NCBI GenBank assembly: GCA_049599735.1
Contig: JBMYOX010000056.1
Location: 1 to 23,786, forward strand
DNA from: Pontibacterium sp049599735
GTDB lineage: Bacteria; Pseudomonadota; Gammaproteobacteria; Pseudomonadales; Balneatricaceae
Reading direction: 5' to 3'
Length of the DNA: 23,786 nucleotides
Below the pieces are notes generated by a model. It saw nothing but the letters and a program-made list of their open reading frames with translations, made no database searches and was not told the DNA's origin. Below are positions 1 to 8,800 of the stretch, in pieces. Positions within the stretch are counted from its first letter, which is position 1, and each line of letters starts with the position of its first letter. A program made the position numbers and the translations under genes.

Positions 1-458
1 GCATTTATAAAATCATCCGGTGCATCAGTGACGTGCCAGGGTTCAGCCCGATTGCGTTCCTGATGACTTGTGAGTATCTCGACCTGAGCACGCAGCCAGG
101 TTGCATCCTCGATTACACGGGCCTCACCCCGAACTTGCACCGTGACATAGTTCCAGGTTGGCACAACCTTCTCATGCTCTTTTTTTGAAGCATACCAGCT
201 CGGGCTGATGTAGCACTGCGGCCCCTGAAAAACCACCAGCAGCTCTGCACCTTCACGTATTTCACTTAGCTGACTATTTCCCCTGGCAAGGTGCGCGCGA
301 AGTATGCCTTTGCCGTTGTCCGGATCAAGCGTAAAAGGAATCAGGTTAGCCATCAGGCCACTAGTACCAGCGGTAATCAGCGTAGCAAGTGGATGCGCTT
401 TAATTAATTGTTGCAGCACATCCAGGCGTTCTTCTCGAAACGTTTTGGGACAGTGCAT
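1..458 (-). CDS. PaiB-type FMN-binding protein (partial, C-terminus beyond window)
   Basis: The gene reads leftward from the ATG at 458 and stays open to position 1, giving about 152 residues of N-terminal sequence. The protein begins MHCPKTFREERLDVL and carries the motifs VVFQGPQCYISPSWY and KVVPTWNYVTVQ, which are hallmarks of the PaiB / FMN-binding negative transcriptional regulator family. This family has a flavin-reductase-like split beta-barrel fold. Its B. subtilis member was described as a negative regulator of protease synthesis and sporulation, but in proteobacteria the role is generally unknown. The start overlaps the stop of the upstream DJ-1 remnant by one base (TAATG), so the two were once translationally coupled. 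The family is clear; the cellular role is not. Confidence 0.85.
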   Translation of the reverse strand, partial: MHCPKTFREERLDVLQQLIKAHPLATLITAGTSGLMANLIPFTLDPDNGKGILRAHLARGNSQLSEIREGAELLVVFQGPQCYISPSWYASKKEHEKVVPTWNYVTVQVRGEARVIEDATWLRAQVEILTSHQERNRAEPWHVTDAPDDFIN

Positions 459-741
459 TAACAGGTCCTCATCAAGTCAGAGGGCTCAGATAAAAACGGG
501 CTTATATGCTTTATCGCCCGTGTCACATAGTCTTCTTTCTCGCCCACCGGGGCAACATAATGCATAGCACTTTTTGCGGCGTCGATACCCTCCAGGCGGG
601 CGATCACCCAAAGTGCAAGATATTGAGAAGCCAGGCAACCTCCGGCGCTGGCAACATTACCCTGTGCAAAAAATGCCTGATTCAACACTTCGATGCCCGC
701 TTCCTGAACCCAGGGTTTAGTGGTCGAATAGCGATATGCAT
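458..741 (-). pseudogene. DJ-1/PfpI family gene remnant (internal deletion and frameshift)
   Basis: Reading leftward, 745-458 encodes a C-terminal piece typical of DJ-1/PfpI family proteins: TTKPWVQEAGIEVLNQ, then GNVASAGGCLASQYLALWVI, then HYVAPVGEKEDYV. The family is normally about 190-230 residues, but only about 95 remain in this frame, and it has no ATG. An ATG at 741 in another frame encodes MHIAI, which resembles the usual first residues of this family, and it has an AAGGAA ribosome site about 8 bases upstream. The simplest reading is an original gene starting at 741 that lost its middle (about 100 or more codons, including the nucleophile-elbow region) by an out-of-frame deletion. A GTG at 688 could start a short peptide, but it would lack the fold. 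The stop overlaps the PaiB start. Confidence 0.72.
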
Positions 742-805
742 AGCATTATTTCCTTAGTGAACTGATTTGCTGCTGATAAGTGCTAAATCCGACAAACCAG
801 AAAAT

Positions 806-1507
806 TTAGTGCCAGCTAACCGGGGCTGTCATCATATAACCTGCGCCATAAACCGTCTTGATCAGTTCTGCCTGCTGATCGCCTGTCTCCAGTTTTTTTC
901 TCAGACGGGACATACGCACATCAATACTGCGATCGTAAGGTACCACATTATCACCGAGCAACTGGTCACGGGACAAAATTTGAAATGGTCGTTTCAGTAA
1001 AGCCATCAGCATATCGCCTTCTGCACGGCTGACAGAAAGCGCAGGCAGATCCTTATACTGCAAAGCCAGAGAGTCCGGCTGAAAAACCCAACCTTCAAAC
1101 GTTGCGGTTTTTTGCCCTTCCGGCATCACCTCCAGTGGACGTTGCAACCGGCGTAATAAACTTTGTACCCGGGCAACCAGTTCCCGTGGCTCAAAAGGTT
1201 TTGTCATATAATCATCTGCACCAAACTCAAGGCCCAGAATACGGTCCATCACATCACCCCGTCCAGACACAATAATCACGCCACACTGAAGGCGTTCAAA
1301 GCGTTTCACCAGTTCCAGACCATCAATATCCGGCAGGTTAAGATCCACAATACAGAGGGCCGGTTTATCGGTTTCCATTGACGAGAGTGCCGCGCCACCC
1401 GTTAAAAAATGGCGGGCCTGATATCGAAAATTTTCCAGGGTTGAACACATCAACTGCCCCAGATCATCCTCATCTTCTATTACATAGATCAGATGTTTGC
1501 TGTTCAT
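806..1507 (-). CDS. OmpR/PhoB-family response regulator
   Basis: This is a 233-residue two-domain cytoplasmic regulator. The N-terminal receiver has the acidic pair E11/D12, the phospho-acceptor D55 (in CIVDLNLPD), the switch S81 (IIVSGRGD) and K103 (MTKPFEP). The C-terminal part (about 130-230) is a winged-helix Trans_reg_C DNA-binding domain ending in RSIDVRMSRLRKKLE and IKTVYGAGY. Length and layout are normal for the family. The gene starts three bases after the stop of the hybrid kinase, so the two are almost certainly one operon and a cognate pair. The genes it controls cannot be read from the sequence. A direct repeat of OmpR-family type upstream of the kinase (4446-4465) is a candidate autoregulatory site. 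Confidence 0.92.
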   Translation of the reverse strand: MNSKHLIYVIEDEDDLGQLMCSTLENFRYQARHFLTGGAALSSMETDKPALCIVDLNLPDIDGLELVKRFERLQCGVIIVSGRGDVMDRILGLEFGADDYMTKPFEPRELVARVQSLLRRLQRPLEVMPEGQKTATFEGWVFQPDSLALQYKDLPALSVSRAEGDMLMALLKRPFQILSRDQLLGDNVVPYDRSIDVRMSRLRKKLETGDQQAELIKTVYGAGYMMTAPVSWH

Positions 1508-1510
1508 CCA

Positions 1511-4378
1511 TTAAACCTTCTGCAAATCGGGAAATATCGCTTTAGTCAGCGCCACCGGGTCAAAGGGCTTTTGCAGCAGAGTGAATTCAATATCCGGCTC
1601 TGCGTACAGCTCACTGTAACCGGTCATCACAACCACAAAGGCTGACGGATAATCCACTTTAACTCTGTGAGCTATGTCATAACCTGTTTTTTTTCCGGGC
1701 ATCATCATATCCGTCACAATACCCGCCAGCCCGCTCAGATGATTTAGCAATTTGTCTGCTTCATCAGCAGTGCCTGCTTCAACCACAGAAAAACCCATTT
1801 CTGTTAACTGATTACGTACAACGCTACGCACATCCAGGTTATCTTCAACCAATAACACCATTGAGCCCAGTCCGGCACCGGCAACCAGCCCAGCGGATTC
1901 AACAGGACATACAGACAAAGGGCTTAACGCCGGCTCAGCCGCTGGCAGCAGCATTTCTACCACAGCGCCGCCACCGGTACGATTAGCGATACGTATATAA
2001 CCCCGTGACTGCTTCACAAAACCGTAAACCATACTAAGCCCCAGGCCAGAACCGGCACCTGCGGTGCGGGTGGTGAAAAAAGGCTCAAAGGCTTTATTCA
2101 GGGCTTCTTCACTAAAACCCGTACCTGTATCTTTAACACAGAGCCGTGCATAGTCGCCGGGTAACACAGGCTCATCAAATACGGACTCACCAGGGCCCAA
2201 CTTCTCCTGACAACTGAAACGAGCTACCTGGAACTCTAACACGCCGCCTTTATCCATAAAGTCAGCCGCATTAAGGGCCAGGTTAACCAGTGCATCCTCC
2301 ATCTGGGCGGCGTCCACATGCACCACCGGCACCTCACTATCTGTCTGTGTTTCAATTTGGATATTTTCCGGCAGGGGCGCAGATAAAAGCCCGATTACGT
2401 CCTCAATCAGCACAGAAGGTTTTATATCATCAGGCGAAAGCGGCTGACGCCGGGCAAAAGCCAGCAATCGTTTGGTCAAATCAGCGCCCCGGCGTGTAGC
2501 CCTGAGAGCGGGCTGAAGATTTTTTATCAGCGGTTGAGGTAAGTCAGTATGACTCTGAAGTTCTAAAAGATTGCCTAAAATAATCGTCAACAGGTTATTA
2601 AAATCATGCGCCATACCACCGGACATCTGACCGACTGCATGCATTTTACTGGCCTCGGCCATGCGTTTTTCTGATTCTTTCTCAGCGGTAATATCCATAG
2701 ACAGGATAAGCACACCTTCAGCCTGTTCGCCTTGTTCACCATAAAAAGGTAATAAAATACTGCGGGTTATCTTTGCAGTTACCTGACCTTCAGGCTGATG
2801 CTCATAAAGCACTTTTTCACCCGCGAGCGCCTGCTGAATGTAGTCTTTAATGGCGTGATAAGTCTCGGCGGCCAGTGCTTCCGACAACAATTCCCCAACC
2901 AGTGTCGCTTTCTGAGCCTTAAGAGCCTGTGCATATTCCCGGTTCACAAATATATAACGACACTGATTATCAATATAAGCAACCTGTGCAGGCAGTGCAT
3001 CCAGTATGAGGCGCTGACGTGCCTCTGAAATACTCAAGTTACGTTTAGCCATTTCCAGCGAGCTAACCGCTTCCCGCAACTGCGTGTTCGATGCCGACAG
3101 TTCGGCTGTACGTAATTCAACCCGGCTATTCAGGGTCCGGATATTATCGCCCAGCCGGTCGACCATTAAGTCAAATGACTCTGCCAGTAAACCCAGTTCA
3201 TCTGCGCGTTTGATACCCGTTTTAGCTGACAGGTTTCCCCGGCTGATCTTATAAGCAGTCGCTGACAGTTGCCGTATCGGTGAGGTCAGCCATTCAGCAA
3301 ATAAAAACGCAGCCATCGTTGTTAAAAGCAGCCCTAAAACAAACACCGCCAGCAGTAACTGACCTAGTTGTACCGAGCTGTCTTTCAGATCATCGAGGTA
3401 AACTGATGAACTGATATACCAATCAAAACCTGGCAAATGACGCACCAGCGACAGCTTTTCATAGGCATAATTACCGGGGTCAGTCGGACTATCCCACTTG
3501 TAAAAAAGCTCTTCCCCGGTATCTGAAACCGCAATAAGATCCTGGTAAATAGGGTTGCCCGTGACAGGGTTAAGCAATGTTTTAAAGTTTTTGCCATGTA
3601 TGTTTGCATTGGGGTGAAAAACCATATTGCCGTTGGAATCAAAAACGTACAGATAACCGTTGCTTGCAATTTTTACACTCTCAAGTGCCTGCCCCAACTC
3701 CACCAGCAAACGCTCTTTATACGATTTAGTATTTTTATCCAGCTCATCCGCATAAACACCCGCACCTATTACAATGCCCCACTGTGGCAGTGTTCGTACA
3801 TAAGCATACTTATCAATCGGGGTCGTATCATTCAGGCGATACCCTTGATGCTGATAAAAGCCCTCCCCCTGCTTAACCGCCTTGTTGACCAGAGAAGGAA
3901 ATGCTGACTCAACGGATCCGGCTTTATGATCCAGTGCTATTTCATGGTCAGGACGTTTATCCGGATGAGAGAGCAAAGTCCCATTCATATCAGAGACCCA
4001 GATATAATTATTATTACCAAACTTCAGCTCACTCAGGTCAGAAAAGATATTTTGCCAGATCACCTGCTCATCCAGACCACTTTGTTGCCCGCGTACCACA
4101 GCAGCAGTGATATAACTGTCCGTGACATCAACCACCGCTTTTAATCCCTGTTCCTGAGCATCCAGCGCCTGTTCTATATAAGACTCTGTACCAAAATGCA
4201 TACGACTTGCCAGCTCATAAACAATATTCAGAACCTGACGGTTAGCGTTCATTTCCAGCTTAAAAACATTGGATTTTATCAGCGGTACGGTCAATCCATA
4301 AATGGAACCGAAGATCCCGCCAATGAGTAACAAAAGCATCAAAAACAGACGAAAGGTGATAGGCGAATAGCGAAACAT
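1511..4378 (-). CDS. Hybrid sensor histidine kinase (dCache-HAMP-PAS-HisKA-HATPase-REC)
   Basis: This is a membrane sensor of 955 residues if started at the ATG at 4378. The frame stays open upstream to an ATG at 4402 and a TTG at 4405, but 4378 has a CAGGG ribosome site and leads straight into the first membrane helix. Domains in order: N-terminal TM helix; a periplasmic double Cache module of two similar halves (NNYIWVSDMNGTLLSHP, then NGYLYVFDSNGNMVFHP); a second TM helix; HAMP; coiled coil; PAS (about 450-560); a kinase core with H591 in GGMAHDFNNLL, the N-box VNLALNAADFM and glycine boxes DTGTGF and GSGLGLSMVYGF; and a C-terminal receiver with D890 (IVTDMMMPG). Double Cache domains usually bind small ligands such as organic acids or amino acids; the ligand here is unknown. 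No Hpt domain is present in the protein or its neighbours, so phosphotransfer to the adjacent regulator may be direct from the kinase core. Confidence 0.92.
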   Translation of the reverse strand: MFRYSPITFRLFLMLLLLIGGIFGSIYGLTVPLIKSNVFKLEMNANRQVLNIVYELASRMHFGTESYIEQALDAQEQGLKAVVDVTDSYITAAVVRGQQSGLDEQVIWQNIFSDLSELKFGNNNYIWVSDMNGTLLSHPDKRPDHEIALDHKAGSVESAFPSLVNKAVKQGEGFYQHQGYRLNDTTPIDKYAYVRTLPQWGIVIGAGVYADELDKNTKSYKERLLVELGQALESVKIASNGYLYVFDSNGNMVFHPNANIHGKNFKTLLNPVTGNPIYQDLIAVSDTGEELFYKWDSPTDPGNYAYEKLSLVRHLPGFDWYISSSVYLDDLKDSSVQLGQLLLAVFVLGLLLTTMAAFLFAEWLTSPIRQLSATAYKISRGNLSAKTGIKRADELGLLAESFDLMVDRLGDNIRTLNSRVELRTAELSASNTQLREAVSSLEMAKRNLSISEARQRLILDALPAQVAYIDNQCRYIFVNREYAQALKAQKATLVGELLSEALAAETYHAIKDYIQQALAGEKVLYEHQPEGQVTAKITRSILLPFYGEQGEQAEGVLILSMDITAEKESEKRMAEASKMHAVGQMSGGMAHDFNNLLTIILGNLLELQSHTDLPQPLIKNLQPALRATRRGADLTKRLLAFARRQPLSPDDIKPSVLIEDVIGLLSAPLPENIQIETQTDSEVPVVHVDAAQMEDALVNLALNAADFMDKGGVLEFQVARFSCQEKLGPGESVFDEPVLPGDYARLCVKDTGTGFSEEALNKAFEPFFTTRTAGAGSGLGLSMVYGFVKQSRGYIRIANRTGGGAVVEMLLPAAEPALSPLSVCPVESAGLVAGAGLGSMVLLVEDNLDVRSVVRNQLTEMGFSVVEAGTADEADKLLNHLSGLAGIVTDMMMPGKKTGYDIAHRVKVDYPSAFVVVMTGYSELYAEPDIEFTLLQKPFDPVALTKAIFPDLQKV

Positions 4379-4445
4379 GTACGAGCCCTGTACAAACAAC
4401 ATCAAAAGCCAAAATGTAGCACAAAGGTAAGCCCGACAACGGTTA

Positions 4446-4465
4446 TGTTACATTTTGTTAGATTT
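4446..4465. promoter_or_regulatory. 10-bp direct repeat, candidate response-regulator operator
   Basis: TGTTACATTT is followed directly by TGTTAGATTT: two abutting half-sites on one helical turn, identical at 9 of 10 positions. OmpR-family regulators typically bind tandem half-sites with a 10-11 bp period, and the operon encodes such a regulator. The repeat ends about 68 bases upstream of the preferred kinase start (4378), a fitting position for autoregulation. The spacing and repeat are seen in the sequence; binding by the adjacent regulator is inference. Confidence 0.45.
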
Positions 4466-4625
4466 ATCACATCATTAAGCAATGATTTGAAGCCAGTCTT
4501 GCTTTATAACAATAAAAAATCGCTAAGGGGTCTCCGCCACTCAAAGCATTCGACTTAAATACGACAATTCCCGCGTTAATCCACCTGATCAACCAAAAAC
4601 AAAACCCCCGGCCTGGTATTAGCCA

Positions 4626-4654
4626 TTGACCTGGATTCTGCCCCGGCCTTCAAT
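4626..4654 (+). promoter_or_regulatory. Weak sigma70-like promoter candidate for the crotonase gene
   Basis: TTGACC (4626-4631) is close to a -35 consensus. With a 17-base spacer the -10 position is TTCAAT (4649-4654), only four of six matches; the neighbouring CAATATACGTTAT is also AT-rich. This leaves a 5' untranslated region of roughly 110 bases. The call rests on consensus matching alone. Confidence 0.25.
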
Positions 4655-4773
4655 ATACGTTATGCTGCCTCCGGCAACCCGGTGACTTATCCGACGGGAT
4701 CTGTGGAGCCTGACATCAGGCGCACAACGGTACACACCTGAACCAGGGATTTTACGCAGCAACAGGAGAGCTT

Positions 4774-5568
4774 ATGACGGCCGCTATTTTTACCCAATTG
4801 TTCATCAAAGAACTGGATACCGGCATCTGGTTACTCACCCTTAACCGACCTAAAACCCTCAATGCACTGAACCTTAATGTGCTGGAACAGATCAGTAGTG
4901 CGATTCGCTGGATTGAGGCGCAACCTGCAGCTCGTGTCGTACTGATGACCGGCAAGGGCGAAGAAGCCTTCACAACCGGTGAGGATATCAACCAGATGAA
5001 AGAAATGACGGCGTTGCAGGCCCGGGCTTTTTCAAAAACAGGCATGGAAACCATGCATGCGGTTGAATCCAGTCGATTGCCTGTTATTGCCCTGATTAAC
5101 GGTTACTGCCTGGGGGGTGGCTGTGAATTGGCGATGAGCTGTGATTTTATTCTGGCCTCGGAACACGCCGTCTTTGGTCAGCCCGGTGTTGCTTTAGGTA
5201 TATCACCAGGCTTTGGCGGCAGTCAGCGTTTAGCCCGCCAGGTAGGCCCGGGCATGGCATCCCAGTTATTACTGACCGGTGAACAAATTCCGGCTGAGGA
5301 GGCCTGCCGTATCGGTTTATGTAATCAGGTTCTGCCTGCCGGTGAACTGCTGGCACGGGGACTGGAACTGGCACAAAAAATTGCCGCTAATGCACCTCAG
5401 GCTGTCGCGTTTTCCAAGAGTCTGGTTAACAGCGCCCGGGATATGAGCATAGAAAACGGCTGTCGGATGGAAACAGACCTTTTTTCGCTGTGTTTCACCA
5501 CTGAGGATCAGAAAGAAGGCATGAGTGCTTTTAAGGATCGGCGTAAGGCACTTTTTACCGGCAGATGA
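4774..5568 (+). CDS. Enoyl-CoA hydratase/isomerase (crotonase) family protein
   Basis: This is a 264-residue cytoplasmic enzyme of normal length for the crotonase family, which binds acyl-CoA and stabilises an enolate in an oxyanion hole. The first CoA/oxyanion segment reads FTTGEDINQM (commonly AGADI). The second, GYCLGGGCELAM, supplies the backbone NH and the catalytic E118. The second acid of classical hydratases, expected 20 residues later in a GQPE context, is glycine here (G138 in VFGQPGVALG); the following SPGFGGSQRL is intact. With only one of the two glutamates the enzyme may be an isomerase or another crotonase-type activity rather than a true 2-enoyl-CoA hydratase. A good AGGAG ribosome site fixes the start. 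It lies 268 bases before the polyketide synthase on the same strand, so a link to acyl-chain supply is possible but unproven. Confidence 0.9.
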   Translation: MTAAIFTQLFIKELDTGIWLLTLNRPKTLNALNLNVLEQISSAIRWIEAQPAARVVLMTGKGEEAFTTGEDINQMKEMTALQARAFSKTGMETMHAVESSRLPVIALINGYCLGGGCELAMSCDFILASEHAVFGQPGVALGISPGFGGSQRLARQVGPGMASQLLLTGEQIPAEEACRIGLCNQVLPAGELLARGLELAQKIAANAPQAVAFSKSLVNSARDMSIENGCRMETDLFSLCFTTEDQKEGMSAFKDRRKALFTGR

Positions 5569-5580
5569 CGGCTCTGTAAA

Positions 5581-5608
5581 GGGGCGTCTGTTCAACTGTA
5601 AGCGCCCC
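5581..5608 (+). terminator. Weak hairpin after the crotonase gene
   Basis: GGGGCG (5581-5586) can pair with CGCCCC (5603-5608) around a 16-base loop, starting 13 bases after the crotonase stop. There is no following T-run, so intrinsic termination is doubtful; it may only be an mRNA 3' hairpin. Confidence 0.25.
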
Positions 5609-5697
5609 GGTGTCTCGTTATCAAAAGGTAATCAGGCTCACTTCAATCGGTTTAGAAAAACATTAGGTTACAAGCGATTAATAGATAAGCAACATCA

Positions 5698-5716
5698 TGC
5701 TCACAATACCTGAGCA
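5698..5716. repeat. Inverted repeat, candidate operator upstream of the polyketide synthase
   Basis: TGCTCA and TGAGCA are perfect inverse complements separated by seven bases, making a 19-base dyad about 120 bases upstream of the synthase start and just before the AT-rich promoter-like stretch. The size and symmetry would suit a dimeric repressor or activator, but no regulator gene is adjacent. Confidence 0.3.
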
Positions 5717-5836
5717 GACATTTGTTCGACACAACGCACGTAGCATATAAGGCCTGTAACATACCTTATATTTTTCCTCATTATGTTCTATTATCGCGCC
5801 TCCAGTAAGATATTAAACTCGGTATCATAGTTAAAC

Positions 5837-8800
5837 ATGGACAGACGCGTCGCACTCATTGGCTTTTCATTTCGACTACCACAGACCACACAAAATTCTT
5901 TCTGGCAAGATCTTTTAGACGAAAAAGACCTGGTTACCGAAGTCGATCCATCTCGCTGGTCTTTTGACAGTTTTCTCCACCCGGATAAAAATCATCCGGG
6001 CACCAGCTATACCTTTAGTGCGGGTAGTCTGGGCGACATTTCAGGTTTTGATGCAGACTTCTTCGGTATATCACCCAGAGAAGCGGCTGTTATGGACCCG
6101 CAGCAACGCTATCTTCTCGAAATGTCATGGGAAGCCGTTGAACATGCGGGCATAAAAGCATCATCACTGAAACAAACTAATTGTGGTGTATACATAGGTA
6201 TCTCCAGCCTTGATTACTCCTATCGGATATGTGATGACCTCAGCGCTATAAACTCATCAACAGCAACCGGTAATACATCAAGCATTGCCTCTAATCGGGT
6301 TTCCTACAGTTTTGACCTGCAGGGCCCGAGCATCTCAATGGATACCGCCTGTTCATCATCCATGGTGGCTTTTCACCAGGCCTGCCAGTCAATTCTCAGC
6401 GGTGAGGTCACTACCGCACTGACGGGCGGAATCAGCCTGCACCTGCACCCGTTTGGCTTTATTGTTTTCGCTAAGGCAACCATGCTGTCACCGGACGGGC
6501 GCTGCAAGGTTTTTGATAAATCAGCTAACGGCTATGTCCGCTCTGAAGGTGGCGGTGTTTTCCTGCTTAAAGATTATGACAAGGCTATTGCCGACGGCGA
6601 CATCATTCACGCTGTGGTCGCCGCATCCTCAGTCAATACGGATGGTAACAAGTCAGGATTAACGATCCCATCCTGCCACACTCAGACATCCCTGATGGAG
6701 CAGACTTACCGTAAAGCAGGCATCACCGCTGATGAAGTGGATTACCTGGAAGCTCACGGTACCGGCACCCCGATCGGCGACCCGATTGAAACCCGCGCAA
6801 TCAGTAATGCCCTGGGGAAGAAGCGAAACACTGCACTGCCCATCGGCTCAGTAAAGAGCAACCTTGGCCACCTTGAGGCGGCATCGGGTGTGGCGGGCCT
6901 TGTTAAGGCCCTGCTGATACTGAGGCACCGGGCGGTACCGGCAACAATCAGCATGAAAAATCCGAATCCGGAGATCAGATTTGATGAGTGGAATATCCGG
7001 GTTGTGGATCAGTTGCTGCCTCTGAAACCGGAAGGAACCCTGACCGTTGGGATCAACTCGTTTGGTTTTGGCGGGGCGAATGCTCATATCATTCTGCAAA
7101 GTGATACTGAAACCACTCATGAGTCTTCAGCGGAAGACCCTCAGTACAGCCTGCCATTAATCGTCAGCGCTAAAAGCACACAAGCCCTGAACGAGAACGC
7201 GGCCCGGCTTGCTGATTACCTGACCCAAAACCCGTCTGTATCTTTTTATGATATTGCATGGAACTACAGCCAGACTAAGGAACGTCACCAGGAAGCCGCT
7301 CTGTTCTTCGCCCGTAACAGTACAGAGGCTGTTTCAAAGTTACAGAATTTTATTCAGCCTGCTGATGCAGACCCTGCTCCCGGATGTTTTACCGCTCAAG
7401 GCTTAACCTCCGCCCGGGGGCCGGTCTTCGTCTACTCCGGCAATGGTTGCCAGTGGGAGGCCATGGGACAGGCATTGCTGGAATCATCCGAAGTCTTTTG
7501 CCATGCCGTAACGGACGTTAATCGCCTGTTTTCACGCTACGCAAACTTCTCTCTCCTTGATGAGATCAGGGGACTTAACGGAACCGGCCGGTTCGAATAT
7601 ACAGAAATTGCCCAGCCCGCCCTGTTTGCCATCCAGGTGGGCATTACCGAATACCTGAAGCACCAGGGCATTACGCCGGTTGCGGTGACCGGGCACAGCG
7701 TGGGTGAAGTTGCTGCAGCATGGGCCTGCGGCGCACTGACGTTGGTCGATGCCGTAAGCGTTATCTATCATCGCAGCCTGTATCAGGGCCGCACTAAAGG
7801 TACCGGTGCCATGATGGCTGCCGGGCTGAGTCATGAACAGGCCACAAGTCTGCTGCAGGAGCCTGCCTTCAGCCAGGTTGCCCTGGCCGGTGTTAACAGT
7901 TACAGAGGTGTTACACTTGCCGGTAACCCCGAACAGCTGGGGCTGATTGAGACGCGCCTTCAGCAGGATAAAGTATTCAATGTAAGACTGCCCCTGGACT
8001 ACGCATTTCACAGCCCGGCAATGGATCCGATTGAGCAGGGCCTGTTACAAGCACTTTCAGATCTCAGACCTGATAGTACAACAATTCCTTTTATCTCAAC
8101 CGTTACCGGTAAAGCGCAGGATAGCACCACACTGGATGCCGGGTACTGGTGGCATAATATCCGCCAGCCAGTCCTGTTCCAGGCAGCTCTTGATTGCCTG
8201 TTAGCAGAAAGCAATAACTGTTTTATTGAAATCGGCGCTCATCCGGTTCTGCGCAATTATCTGCAGGACCAGGTACGTCAGAACAATCAGTCCGCAGTCA
8301 TTATTCCCACACTCACCCGCAACACAGGCACCCTGCAGGAACTGGAACAGTGTGCAGCCTCCGCTATACTCGCTGGCGCAGCCCGAATGCACACTTGGTT
8401 TCCAGTACCGGGCAAACGACTGGAGTTACCGCTCTACGCCTGGCAGCACGAACAATACTGGCAGCCAAAAACGGTTGAATCCTACAACCTGTTACAACGC
8501 TATGCTGAACACCCTTTACTGGGAGCCCCGATGCCCCGGCAACCCCTGCACTGGGAAAACCAACTGGACACAGCAAAAATCCCCTGGCTTTCGGATCATC
8601 GGGTCGGGGATAGCGTTGTCTATCCTGGCGCAGGCTTTATCGAACTGGCGCTCAACGCAGCCGGTCATTTCCGACAGGATACGCATATAGAGATTGAGGA
8701 CCTGGAAATACTGGCCCCTCTGATTCTTGACGATAAACAAAGTAAAGTTATACAGACCCGTACTGATGCAGAATCCGGCGATATCACTATCGTCAGTCGT

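Larger units (their letters stand above)
4379..4773. other. Divergent intergenic region (kinase operon leftward, crotonase rightward)
   Basis: About 395 bases without a recognisable gene, holding the start regions of two divergent transcription units. It contains a 10-bp direct repeat (4446-4465), a short hairpin ATCATT-AAGC-AATGAT (4471-4486), a weak promoter candidate for the crotonase (4626-4654) and the crotonase ribosome site AGGAG (4764-4768), six bases before its ATG. I see no convincing small ORF or structured RNA in it. Confidence 0.6.
5569..5836 (+). other. Leader region upstream of the polyketide synthase
   Basis: This 268-base stretch has no convincing gene. It holds a GC-rich inverted repeat just after the crotonase stop (5581-5608), a symmetrical element TGCTCA-CAATACC-TGAGCA (5698-5716), and an AT-rich stretch with possible -10 hexamers (TATAAG at 5746-5751, TATTAT at 5789-5794) but no good -35 at proper spacing. 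The synthase ATG at 5837 has no visible Shine-Dalgarno sequence (the preceding bases are CATAGTTAAAC), which is unusual for such a long protein and may mean weak or regulated translation. Confidence 0.5.

Noticed and set aside
458..688. Short leftward ORF starting at a GTG at 688 as a genuine small protein
   Set aside because: Its sequence is the C-terminal third of a DJ-1/PfpI protein and the homology continues upstream of the GTG to 725, so it is a remnant rather than a gene with its own start.
5581..5608. Strong intrinsic terminator after the crotonase
   Set aside because: The stem is only six base pairs with a long loop and no T-run follows, so it is listed only as a weak hairpin.
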